A DNA stretch of 10,335 bases from Rubrobacter sp. Its GTDB lineage: Bacteria > Actinomycetota > Rubrobacteria > Rubrobacterales > Rubrobacteraceae. The notes beneath the pieces are model-generated. The model saw only the letters and a program-made list of their open reading frames with translations, did not search any database and was not told the DNA's origin. A program made the position numbers and the translations under genes. Location of the stretch: positions 1-10,335 of the forward strand of contig JAFAPF010000426.1 in NCBI GenBank assembly GCA_019247245.1, given 5' to 3'. Shown here one piece after another: positions 1 to 6,167 of the stretch (positions are counted from its first letter, which is position 1; each line of letters begins with the position of its first letter).

Positions 1-1
1 G

Positions 2-226
2 AAGAAGCCCCTCACCGTGCTCATCTTGCGAGCCTATGTGCTACCGGAGCCGGTAGAGCTCGAGTACCGCACGGCGTACGGAGGGTGCAAGAGCTGGATC
101 GAGCTGGAGCAGAGCGTTGCGACCGCGGGTTCCCAGCCGGTCCTCGACGATGCTGCATTCGAGGAGCTTACGGCTCCAGCTCTCGGCATGCTCGAAGGGC
201 TACGGCGCGCGACGGTGGGTCGCTAG
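2..226 (+). CDS. DUF1802 family protein, C-terminal fragment
   Basis: This is an open frame entering from the left edge and ending at TAG 224-226, so only about 74 C-terminal residues are present. The segment resembles the end of DUF1802 proteins: a hydrophobic strand (VLILRAYVLPEPVEL), then YGGCKSWIEL, a Gly-Cys-x-Ser-Trp motif I associate with that family. The family has no established biochemical function. A GTG at 17 could start a 69-residue ORF, but the reading is open upstream of it and a partial gene is far more likely. The stop codon overlaps the Shine-Dalgarno of the next gene (AGGAG 225-229), which suggests co-transcription and coupling with the TPR genes. The family call rests on remembered motif similarity and is moderate. 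Confidence 0.6.
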   Translation, partial: KKPLTVLILRAYVLPEPVELEYRTAYGGCKSWIELEQSVATAGSQPVLDDAAFEELTAPALGMLEGLRRATVGR

Positions 227-237
227 GAGTAACGCTC

Positions 238-843
238 TTGGGCATTAGCGCGGTACCTATCGTCCTGACCTTCCTGCTGGTGTTCTTCGCCTGGCGGGTG
301 GTCTATACGAGCAACAAGGATCTGGTTCGAGCTAACGCCTGGGGTGAGCTGACGCGCCGTCTCCTCCCGTTCGTCGCGATCGCCGCCACAGCAGCCAGCC
401 TACCGTTACTGCAGAATTTCGAAGGTCCCTTATCAGTTGCCTGGGTGTTGACGTTTGGCGCCGTACTGGTCTTATCGAACTTTCTCTCGGTACCCATCGA
501 CGAGCGGCGGGCGAGCAGAGCCTTCCGCAACGGTGACTATGCGGGGGCTGCAGCCCTATACCGCAAGCTCGTCGAGAAGCGGTCTCTCGCTCGCTACTGG
601 ACCTTTCTCGGAGCGGCACTCGGGGCTGGCGACCACAACGAGGAGGCTATAGAAGCTTCGACAAAGGCCGTCAAGCTCGACCCGGAGTACGGGCTCGCCT
701 ACTACAATCGCGCCTTGATCATACGCAAGATGGGCCGCAAGAAGCGGGCGGCGAAGGATCTCGAAAAGGCGCTCGACGCAGCGGATCTACCCCGGCGCTT
801 CAGGACCGGGGCCAGGAAGGAGCTCGAGGAGCTAAGGAAGTGA
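238..843 (+). CDS. Membrane-anchored TPR protein, first of a tandem pair
   Basis: About 201 residues. I chose TTG 238 because AGGAG at 225-229 lies 8 nt upstream and because the predicted protein then begins with a hydrophobic segment, as its paralogue does. The frame is open further upstream (to 85), but that part is an out-of-frame reading of the DUF1802 gene. Three hydrophobic segments can be seen: roughly residues 3-24, then around LLPFVAIAATAASLPLL, then WVLTFGAVLVLSNFL. A soluble C-terminal half follows, with TPR-like helices (FRNGDYAGAAALYRKL, and a second repeat with AVKLDPEYGLAYYNRAL). TPR domains mediate protein-protein contacts, and no catalytic motif is visible. The stop TGA overlaps the GTG start of the next gene. 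The partner and function are unknown; the likely topology is a TM anchor with a cytoplasmic TPR. Confidence 0.75.
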   Translation: MGISAVPIVLTFLLVFFAWRVVYTSNKDLVRANAWGELTRRLLPFVAIAATAASLPLLQNFEGPLSVAWVLTFGAVLVLSNFLSVPIDERRASRAFRNGDYAGAAALYRKLVEKRSLARYWTFLGAALGAGDHNEEAIEASTKAVKLDPEYGLAYYNRALIIRKMGRKKRAAKDLEKALDAADLPRRFRTGARKELEELRK

Positions 844-1463
844 ACTTTCTCTACCCGACGCTGGGGGCGCTACTGATACTCGCCGGCTTTCTCTTCTTCG
901 TTGGCCGCCAGAACCGCGACCTCTTACGTGCCCGCGCTTACGGGGAGTTCTTAGTCCGGCTTCTACCTCTCCTCTCAACCGGCGTCTTGGTACTGGGCCT
1001 GCCGCTGATTATGGACCTGGCGACCGTCGAGAATACCATGCCGGTCTTGATCGCCTACCTCGGGGGCACCGCTGTTTTGACGGTGCTTATGGCGCGCCTC
1101 GCCGCCCCCGAGGAACGCCGGGCTGGAGCACTCTTTCGCAGCGAGGAATACGAAGGGGCTGCCGCCACCTACGAACGTCTCCTCTCCCGTCGCCCTCTCC
1201 CCCGCTACTACTCAGCTTTAGGCGCAAGCCTCGATATCTTAGGTGAGCACCGGAGGGCGCTGGAGGCCACGAGCCAAGCTATAAAGCTCGACCCGAAGCT
1301 GGGCATCGCCTACTATAACCGCGCCTCCACCCTTGCAGCTCTAGGCCAGAGAGAGCGCGCCCACAGCGACCTGCAAACCATCTTCAGGGTCGACTCAAGC
1401 CGTCGGCTGAGGCGCGCCGCTAGGCAAGCACTGGCGACGCTAGAGAAGGGCTGGCTTACCTGA
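840..1463 (+). CDS. Membrane-anchored TPR protein, second of a tandem pair
   Basis: A 207-residue protein starting at GTG 840. The start overlaps the upstream stop as GTGA, and GAGGAG at 826-831 is spaced 8 nt, so translation is probably coupled. Its architecture is the same as the preceding gene: an N-terminal hydrophobic helix (residues about 7-22), two more around LLPLLSTGVLVLGLPLI and VLIAYLGGTAVLTVL, then two TPR-like units. The last unit contains AIKLDPKLGIAYYNRAS, closely matching the preceding gene's AVKLDPEYGLAYYNRAL. The shared DLxRAxAxGEL/F element after the first helix also shows they are paralogues. No enzyme signature is visible. The gene ends 5 nt short of the convergent Rieske-like pseudogene, with no obvious terminator hairpin between them. 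Function is not recognised; a scaffold or partner-binding role is only an inference. Confidence 0.8.
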   Translation: MNFLYPTLGALLILAGFLFFVGRQNRDLLRARAYGEFLVRLLPLLSTGVLVLGLPLIMDLATVENTMPVLIAYLGGTAVLTVLMARLAAPEERRAGALFRSEEYEGAAATYERLLSRRPLPRYYSALGASLDILGEHRRALEATSQAIKLDPKLGIAYYNRASTLAALGQRERAHSDLQTIFRVDSSRRLRRAARQALATLEKGWLT

Positions 1464-1468
1464 CTTTT

Positions 1469-2258
1469 CTAAACGTTTTCTGCGGCGGCTTTGCCCTCTA
1501 TGGTCCCCTCGCGCACCCTCGTCTCGTAACGCGGCTGGGGAAAGACGGCCAGGCCGTCGATCACCTCGCCGGCGCATAAGTCGAAGCGTGACTTGCATAA
1601 GGGGCAGACGACGGTGACACCTTCGCGGTCTCCTTCGGAGAGCGGTCCTGCGAAAGGGCTGCAAACCCTGCGAAAGGGCTGCAAACGTTGAAGATGACGC
1701 AGATCTTACCACCGCCCTGCTCAGCAGGATCTGCATCCCGCCGGCCTCGACGCTGCGCATACCGGAATTGGGAAGCTCGCTCTCCTCCAAAACAGGGGTG
1801 AACTCGTCAGGTCCACCCTTCTCGAAAGCTTTGGAGTTTACCCTGAGCGCATAACCATAGGAGAGCTCTCCGCCCAGGTGGGCCCCAACCGCGTTGAGGT
1901 CTAATCCGGCAGCGTTTACGAGGGCGTGAGCCAACCCCATCCGGCGTGATCCGCCACGCAAATATCGCCAGCCTGAGATGCCAGCCACCGCTGCGGCGAA
2001 GCTGCCGATGACCCCTACCGCGAGTGCCGCGTCGACTGCGTTGCGCATTACCCGGGAGTTAGTCACAGCATCGAGCCCATCGAAGACCAGGGCCGCGGTC
2101 CAGGACCCTATGAAGTACGTTCCGTCCGAGAGGGCCGGGTGTAGGAGCGTACCCAGCCAGGTGCCATCCAGGGCGTCACGAAGCGTCACGCCGTCTTTGT
2201 CTACAGCCTTCTGTGCTACCGGCTGTACCTTCTCGGCGATGCTGTCTAACCAGGGCAT
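1469..2258 (-). pseudogene. Decayed DUF2231 plus Rieske (2Fe-2S) protein
   Basis: From ATG 2258 the frame gives a DUF2231-like N-terminal half (MPWLDSIAEKVQP, then LLHPALSDGTYFIGSWTAALVFDGLDA, shown here as GSWTAALVFDGLDA) with two hydrophobic segments, then a GGPDEFTPVLEESELP linker. After QILLSRA (near 1714) the frame is lost. A Rieske-like tail continues in other frames as GGKICVIFNVCSPFAG and then PLSEGDREG...FDLCAGEVIDG, stopping at 1469. Two frame lesions can be read: a missing base near 1713/1714 and a 20-bp tandem duplication at 1647-1686. Removing one copy rejoins NVCSPFAG to PLSEGD. The cluster ligands are also gone: the usual CxH reads CSP and the usual CPxH reads CPLC. The region between GLDLNA and VGAHLGGELSYG seems shorter than in relatives, as if a membrane segment were deleted. 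A functional relative would be a membrane ferredoxin-like electron carrier; this copy is most likely dead. Confidence 0.75.
1647..1686. repeat. Perfect 20-bp tandem duplication
   Basis: Two adjacent identical copies of CCTGCGAAAGGGCTGCAAAC (1647-1666 and 1667-1686). The unit is not a multiple of three, and deleting one copy restores a continuous Rieske-like reading frame on the minus strand, so it is probably a slippage duplication that helped inactivate the surrounding gene. Confidence 0.95.
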
Positions 2259-2491
2259 GTGGTCGACGATGCGCTGCCTAGCGTTGCTCCTATCTGCCTC
2301 CGCCTTTCCGTGAGTAGGCGCTTAAGTCTTTCCCCATCACGAGTTATCCTCCGCGTCCCGACAAAAGCAAACCAGCCGCAAGCATCTAAACACCATGGCA
2401 CGAAGCCGATCTATAGCCCGGCATCATGCGCTTCTGGACGAAGAAGCCCAGTGTTCTTAGGGACAAGGAAAAGTTAGAGAAGAGATTCCTT

Positions 2492-2584
2492 TGGCGGAGA
2501 GGGGGGGATTCGAACCCCCGACGCCGGGATTACCGACGTAACGGTTTTCGAGACCGCCGCATTCAACCACTCTGCCACCTCTCC
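2492..2584 (-). tRNA. tRNA-Ser (anticodon CGA)
   Basis: Read on the minus strand this is a complete type II tRNA of 93 nt including an encoded CCA (2492-2494). Acceptor arms GGAGAGG (2578-2584) and CCTCTCC (2496-2502) pair perfectly and are followed by discriminator G. The D-arm contains AGAGTGGTTGAAT. The anticodon loop is CTCGAAA, giving anticodon CGA, which reads the serine codon UCG. A long variable arm with a 7-bp stem (ACGTCGG / CCGGCGT, one G-T) is the hallmark of tRNA-Ser. The T-arm GGGGG-TTCGAAT-CCCCC is perfect. No intron or degeneracy is seen. No partial copy of its 3' end was noticed elsewhere in the window, so it does not appear to be an occupied integration site. Confidence 0.97.
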
Positions 2585-2591
2585 GCGAGAG

Positions 2592-2620
2592 AGTTTACCG
2601 CCCGTCTCTACCCCCTTCAA
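2592..2620 (-). promoter_or_regulatory. Candidate promoter of tRNA-Ser
   Basis: On the minus strand TTGAAG (2615-2620) and TAAACT (2592-2597) are separated by exactly 17 bp, close to a housekeeping sigma -35/-10 pair. The predicted start lies within a few bases of the mature tRNA 5' end at 2584, giving almost no leader. This is a motif reading only. Confidence 0.5.
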
Positions 2621-2833
2621 CCGCGGCACAACGGCTCTCAGCATCCCGAAGCAAGCCCTCGCCATCGAACGAGTCCCTGAACGCACATTACCGGACGCTT
2701 CCCTGTCTAAACTTGAAGTGTCGACTTATCTCTAGTAGAGGTACAAAGATGTAAGTACGATATCGCAGACTTGAAAAATTCGCCTTTTGCAGGACTTATA
2801 TACAGTCTATGAGATTAAGGTTGAATCTAAGCA
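2621..2833. other. Gene-free spacer between nrdJ terminator and tRNA promoter
   Basis: This stretch holds no ORF with a convincing start, no RNA gene and no strong repeat that I can see. Its nrdJ-proximal half (about 2700-2833) is noticeably AT-richer than the neighbouring genes. I see nothing functional in it beyond the flanking sites listed separately. Confidence 0.5.
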
Positions 2834-2859
2834 TTAAGAAAAGTGGGCTCGAGGCCCAC
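2834..2859 (-). terminator. Rho-independent terminator of nrdJ
   Basis: On the minus strand a perfect 6-bp GC-rich stem, GTGGGC (2854-2859) with GCCCAC (2843-2848) around loop CTCGA, is followed at once by the T-rich run TTTTCTTAA (2842-2834). It begins about 25 nt after the nrdJ stop. This is a textbook intrinsic terminator and marks the end of the nrdR-nrdJ unit. Confidence 0.88.
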
Positions 2860-2884
2860 CTCACAATAACGTTCTACAATACGG

Positions 2885-5149
2885 TTAGTTGCACTTGGAG
2901 TAACCGCAGGAGTGGCAGACGACGCAGCCTTCCTGGCGGGTGAGGCCGCTACCGCAGTCCGGGCAGGCCCCGATGATGGGGAGCTCCCGGGCTTCCGCGA
3001 TACCGTCTTCGAGGAGGTAGTGTTCGGCCATCGCCCTGGCAACACCGTCGGGAACGGAGAGGACAGCGTTCGGGCCGACACCGGCGGGGTGGCCGTCCTG
3101 AATGCCGCGGAGCTGATGGACTATCTCCGCCGGGGTAGCACCGTGAGTCATAGCAAGCGAGATCATACGCCCCAACGCGTCGGAGAACGCCGCCGCCGTA
3201 CCTCCGGGTTTGCCGAGGATCACAAAGCACTCTCGTGGGCCGAACTCGTCGTCGTTCATGGTGACGTACATCGGGCCGTGGCCAGTATGTAGCTTCTTTG
3301 TCACCCCAGAGAGGGTACGCGGACGCCCGTTGCGTGCTTCGGCCAAAGAAATGTGTTTGACGATCTCTGCTTCCGGGCCGGGTGTAGTAACAGGCGAGGC
3401 CTCCTGGGTCGTCTTACCCGTCGAGAGCACCTGGGCGTCGCGAGAGCCGTCGCGATAGACCGCCATCGCTTTGCAGCCCAACGAGTAGGCGAATCGGTAG
3501 GCATCCTCGACGTCCTTGCGGGTAGCTGTGGCAGGCAGGTTGATGGTCTTAGAGATCCCCATTGAGGTGTGCTTCTGGAACGCCGCTTGCATCCGGACGT
3601 GCCACTCGGGGGTGATATCGTGCGAGGTTACCCACACCCGGCGTACATCGTCCGGCACTTCTTCCAAATCGCGCACGCCACCCTCTTTAGCGACCTTCTT
3701 CATCAGCTCCTCAGAGTAGAAGCCCCACTCCTTCGCTACCTCGACGAACTCCGGGTTAACGTCGGGCAACTCCATGTCCGCCTGCCGGCGCATGAACGCC
3801 ACCGCGAAGAGCGGTTCGATGCCGCCTGAGCAGCCCGCGATGATCGAGATGGTCCCCGTCGGCGCGATGGTCGTGACGGTCGCGTTGCGGACCTTATCGC
3901 CCCGGGCCTCGTGCCGAGAGCCCTCGTAGTGCGGCATCAGGCCCCTCTCGCCCGCGAGGTTTCGGCTCGCCTCCCACGCCTCGTCGTCTATGAACTTCAT
4001 TATTCTTTCGGCGAAGGAGAGGCCTTCTTCGGAGTCGTAGGTGATGCCGAGCTTTATGAGCAGATCGGCGAAGCCCATGACACCAAGCCCGACGCGACGG
4101 TTGCCGCGGCTCATCTCCGCTATCTGGGGCAGCGGGTAGTTATTCATCTCAATAACGTTGTCGAGAAAGCGGACCGAGGTACGAACCGTCTCGCGCAGAT
4201 CCTCCCAATCGACGTCTCCGGTCTCCTCCCGATAGAAGCGCTCGAGGTTTACGGAACCAAGATTGCACGAGTCGTATGGCGGCAGGTGCGCCTCCGAGCA
4301 CGGGTTCGTGGACTCTATCGGAAACTGCGGGGTGGGGTTGTCGGCGTTGATGCGGTCTATAAACACAACACCCGGCTCACCGTTAAGCCACGCCCCCTCG
4401 ACTATCTTGGAGAAGAGGTCGCGAGCGCGCATCGTCCGGACCACCTCGCCGTTGCGCGGGTTCACCAGGTCGAAGTCCGTATCGTTTTCGACGGCCTCCA
4501 TGAATGCGTCGGTGACCGCAACAGAGATGTTGAAGTTGTTGATCCTGGAGTTGTCGTTCTTGCAGGTGATGAACTCCTCGATGTCCGGATGGTCCACCCG
4601 CAGGATCCCCATGTTCGCCCCGCGCCGGGTGCCACCCTGCTTGATCTTATCGGTCGAGGCGTCGTATATGGCCATGAACGAGACCGGCCCCGAAGAGACC
4701 CCCATCGTGCTCTTCACGATGTCGTTCTTCGGCCTGAGGCGCGAGAAGCCGAACCCTGTCCCACCGCCGCTCTTGTGGATGATGGCCTGGTGCTTCAACG
4801 TATCGTAGATGCCGTCTATCGAGTCTTCCACCGGCAGGACGAAGCACGCCGAGAGCTGCTGTAGATCCCTCCCTGCGTTCATAAGGGTAGGCGAGTTGGG
4901 CATGAACCTCCGGCTCAACATGAGCCAGAGAAACCTCTCCCTGAACTCCTCGTAGAGCCTCGTTGCCTCCTCACCCCCCTTGAAGCAGAACTCGCCCTCG
5001 GCGATGTTCGACGCCACGCGGCGGAACATATCGATGGGCTTCTCGGTCGCCTCACCGCGCCCGTTTTTCTTCAGGTAGCGCTTTTCGAGAACCGCGATGG
5101 CGTTCTCAGAGAGTTCCACATCCGTGAACCTGTCCCGACCAGTCTCCAT
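2885..5149 (-). CDS. nrdJ: Adenosylcobalamin-dependent (class II) ribonucleoside-diphosphate reductase
   Basis: A 754-residue enzyme that reduces ribonucleotides to deoxyribonucleotides with coenzyme B12 as radical generator; cytoplasmic and oxygen-independent. Visible landmarks: the N-terminal reductase region FMPNSPTLMNAG (about 82-93); the redox Cys 102 in LSACFVLP; substrate/specificity segments KSGGGTGFGFSRLRP and KQGGTRRGANMG; the radical site N282-P-C284-S-E286; and the partner Cys 295 in SCNLGSVNL. The C-terminal part has a TSCPD-like domain (GPMYVTMNDDEFGPRECFV) and ends in a Cys-rich tail (C729, C732, C742, C745, C748, C753), typical of NrdJ and used to re-reduce the active site or bind metal. 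No ATP-cone precedes the catalytic domain. The family usually has NPCGE; here it is NPCSE. ATG 5149 is the only sensible start; GGAGG lies rather far (13 nt) upstream and AGAGGG directly abuts it. It lies 94 bp downstream of nrdR. Confidence 0.95.
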   Translation of the reverse strand: METGRDRFTDVELSENAIAVLEKRYLKKNGRGEATEKPIDMFRRVASNIAEGEFCFKGGEEATRLYEEFRERFLWLMLSRRFMPNSPTLMNAGRDLQQLSACFVLPVEDSIDGIYDTLKHQAIIHKSGGGTGFGFSRLRPKNDIVKSTMGVSSGPVSFMAIYDASTDKIKQGGTRRGANMGILRVDHPDIEEFITCKNDNSRINNFNISVAVTDAFMEAVENDTDFDLVNPRNGEVVRTMRARDLFSKIVEGAWLNGEPGVVFIDRINADNPTPQFPIESTNPCSEAHLPPYDSCNLGSVNLERFYREETGDVDWEDLRETVRTSVRFLDNVIEMNNYPLPQIAEMSRGNRRVGLGVMGFADLLIKLGITYDSEEGLSFAERIMKFIDDEAWEASRNLAGERGLMPHYEGSRHEARGDKVRNATVTTIAPTGTISIIAGCSGGIEPLFAVAFMRRQADMELPDVNPEFVEVAKEWGFYSEELMKKVAKEGGVRDLEEVPDDVRRVWVTSHDITPEWHVRMQAAFQKHTSMGISKTINLPATATRKDVEDAYRFAYSLGCKAMAVYRDGSRDAQVLSTGKTTQEASPVTTPGPEAEIVKHISLAEARNGRPRTLSGVTKKLHTGHGPMYVTMNDDEFGPRECFVILGKPGGTAAAFSDALGRMISLAMTHGATPAEIVHQLRGIQDGHPAGVGPNAVLSVPDGVARAMAEHYLLEDGIAEARELPIIGACPDCGSGLTRQEGCVVCHSCGYSKCN

Positions 5150-5194
5150 CCCTCTTGTTCTTCCTCCCCTAGAGTTCTCCCATGATTTATATAT

Positions 5195-5222
5195 ATTCTA
5201 CTCGCTACCCGCCCCATCCCAA
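5195..5222 (-). promoter_or_regulatory. Weak candidate promoter upstream of nrdJ
   Basis: On the minus strand TTGGGA (5217-5222) and TAGAAT (5195-5200) are 16 bp apart, and the -10 runs into an ATATATATA tract. This could allow nrdJ transcription independent of nrdR. The tract also resembles the AT core of an NrdR box, but the outer positions do not match, so I do not call a box here. Confidence 0.3.
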
Positions 5223-5243
5223 CGGGCAGTTCTCTGCCTATAG

Positions 5244-5720
5244 CTACCTATTGACCGCCCCCGCCAGCCTCACCAACTCTGAGCGAAACTGATCCACGTC
5301 GGTGTACTGCCTATACACGGAGGCGAACCTGAGATACGAGACCATGTCCAGCCTCCTCAAGCGCACCAGCGCCATATCCCCCAAGCGCCGGGAGGTAACC
5401 TCATGCCGACGCCGCTCGCGAAGCTCGGCTTCGATCTCGTCCACTAGGTACTCGATCTCCTCTTCCGGAACAGGCCGCTTGGCACATGCCTTCAAAATCC
5501 CCGCGCGCAGCTTTGCCCGATCAAAGGCCTCCCGCGTTCCATCACGCTTTATGACCATGAGCTTGAGCGGCTCCCGACGCTCGTAGGTGGTGAACCGCTT
5601 CTCGCACGAAAGACACTCCCGCCGCCGCCGTATGGCGTCCTTGCTCTCCGAAAGCCGGCTGTCTATCACCTTCGTATCCTGAAAGTCACAGTAAGGACAC
5701 TGCACTTCGTTAACCCCCAT
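5244..5720 (-). CDS. nrdR: Transcriptional repressor NrdR
   Basis: A 158-residue zinc-ribbon plus ATP-cone repressor. NrdR senses ATP/dATP through the cone and represses ribonucleotide reductase operons. The zinc ribbon has all four ligands: C8 and C11 (CPYC) and C36 and C39 (CLSC), with the characteristic IDSR and RRRRxC-x-x-C-xxRFTTYER sequences. The ATP-cone runs from about residue 52 ([13 protein letters not shown]) to about 142, with the usual SVYRQY near its end (here [13 protein letters not shown]). Length is normal for the family. ATG 5720 lacks a good Shine-Dalgarno. GTG 5705, six codons in and two codons before the first zinc Cys, has a GGGGG stretch 8 nt upstream and would match the usual short NrdR N-terminus, so the start is uncertain. 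nrdJ follows on the same strand, the standard actinobacterial nrdR-nrdJ arrangement. Confidence 0.96.
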   Translation of the reverse strand: MGVNEVQCPYCDFQDTKVIDSRLSESKDAIRRRRECLSCEKRFTTYERREPLKLMVIKRDGTREAFDRAKLRAGILKACAKRPVPEEEIEYLVDEIEAELRERRRHEVTSRRLGDMALVRLRRLDMVSYLRFASVYRQYTDVDQFRSELVRLAGAVNR

Positions 5721-5726
5721 TACTCA

Positions 5727-5742
5727 ACACCACATCTGGTAC
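5727..5742 (-). promoter_or_regulatory. Candidate NrdR box 1
   Basis: On the plus strand ACACCACATCTGGTAC contains the near-palindrome ACCACATCTGGT and matches all six core positions (C.A.AT.T.G) of the published NrdR consensus, though outer positions deviate. It lies just before the nrdR start, near the predicted transcription start, and repeats ACACCACAT found 30 bp away. Confidence 0.5.
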
Positions 5743-5749
5743 CGCAAAA

Positions 5750-5778
5750 AACTAACACACCACATTTTCTATTCGCAA
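5750..5778 (-). promoter_or_regulatory. Candidate nrdR promoter
   Basis: On the minus strand TTGCGA (5773-5778) and TTAGTT (5750-5755) are spaced 17 bp. The -35 is fair and the -10 poor. Support comes mainly from its placement relative to the two NrdR-like boxes, which would cover the spacer and the start site. Confidence 0.3.
5757..5772 (-). promoter_or_regulatory. Candidate NrdR box 2
   Basis: On the plus strand ACACCACATTTTCTAT shares ACACCACAT with box 1 and matches five of the six core NrdR positions. Boxes of this regulator normally occur in pairs about three helical turns apart; here the spacing is 30 bp. It exactly fills the spacer of the candidate nrdR promoter. Confidence 0.45.
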
Positions 5779-5850
5779 TACCTGCTACATAAACCTTAAC
5801 ATGAGGTTAATATGACTTTCACCTCCCGGAATGCCCATTCCTAAGCGGAG

Positions 5851-5928
5851 TTTGCTGCATGATACCTATAACAAAAAATTTTCCAAAAATTTTTTGTGAG
5901 GTTCGTTTTTCGGCGAATATGCAGCAAA
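5851..5928. repeat. Nested inverted repeats (10-bp outer, 12-bp inner)
   Basis: The outer arms TTTGCTGCAT (5851-5860) and ATGCAGCAAA (5919-5928) are perfect complements. Between them ACAAAAAATTTT (5871-5882) and AAAATTTTTTGT (5886-5897) form a perfect 12-bp stem with a 3-nt loop CCA. The inner stem is almost pure A/T and is not followed by a GC-stem/T-run terminator pattern on either strand. It could be a structured RNA, a protein-binding DNA palindrome or a small mobile-element remnant. Confidence 0.85.
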
Positions 5929-5931
5929 TCG

Positions 5932-5953
5932 TGCACCTTTATCTTTAGGTGCA
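5932..5953. repeat. Inverted repeat, 7-bp stem with 8-nt loop
   Basis: TGCACCT (5932-5938) and AGGTGCA (5947-5953) pair perfectly around TTATCTTT, only 3 nt beyond the outer arm of the larger nested palindrome. It may belong to the same structured element. Confidence 0.7.
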
Positions 5954-6130
5954 GCCACAACATTGTATCCTTAGTTGATGCTAAGCATAGTGCTTTTATG
6001 TGCTTGTATCTATATCTGAAGCTTAAGGTATAGCTAGTCGCGAAGCTTTTCATTATTGCCCCGTGAAACGCGTTGCGCCCGGAAGATGAATAAGAGAGTA
6101 TCTGCGTATCTGCCGTAGGTGTTACTTCGA

Positions 6131-6153
6131 TACACCAAAAGGTGTATTTTGGT
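6131..6153. repeat. Two mutually exclusive hairpins after tadA
   Basis: TACACC/GGTGTA (6131-6136, 6141-6146) can pair with loop AAAA, or ACCAAAA/TTTTGGT (6134-6140, 6147-6153) can pair with loop GGTGTA, but not both. It lies 15 nt past the tadA stop and could be a weak transcription terminator, but no clean T-run follows on the minus strand. Confidence 0.4.
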
Positions 6154-6167
6154 CTGGGAAGTGCTGA

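Larger units (their letters stand above)
5773..6167. other. AT-rich gene-free region between tadA and nrdR
   Basis: About 400 bp without a convincing gene. It is visibly richer in A and T than anything else in the window, most strongly at 5836-6060. The one long ORF inside (5841-6053, minus) is low-complexity, has no family resemblance and is riddled with the palindromes, so I treat it as chance. The region holds several inverted repeats: TTAAC/GTTAA at 5796-5810, the nested pair at 5851-5928, TGCACCT/AGGTGCA at 5932-5953, AAGCA/TGCTT at 5983-5995, and an alternative hairpin pair at 6131-6153. I found no cobalamin-riboswitch B12 box and no SRP RNA core. Confidence 0.6.

Noticed and set aside
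2492..2584. tRNA-Ser as an integration (att) site
   Set aside because: No integrase gene and no duplicated tRNA 3' end were found in the window.
2426..2680. A plus-strand ORF running across the tRNA-Ser locus
   Set aside because: Most of it is a reading of the tRNA complement; the first 20 residues alone match nothing I recognise.
3911..4864. A 317-residue plus-strand ORF antisense to nrdJ
   Set aside because: It is the mirror of a highly conserved coding region, has no recognisable domain or ribosome site, and long antisense ORFs are expected in GC-rich genes.
5225..5238. Hairpin GGCAG-TTCT-CTGCC after nrdR as a terminator
   Set aside because: Stem is only 5 bp and no T-run follows on the minus strand, so read-through into nrdJ is likely.
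5841..6053. A 70-residue minus-strand ORF in the AT-rich gap
   Set aside because: Low-complexity composition, spans the palindromes, no family resemblance and no good ribosome site.
5150..6167. A cobalamin riboswitch controlling the B12-dependent reductase
   Set aside because: I searched both gaps (5150-5243 and 5721-6167) by eye for the conserved B12 box and saw none; such switches usually control B12-independent enzymes instead.
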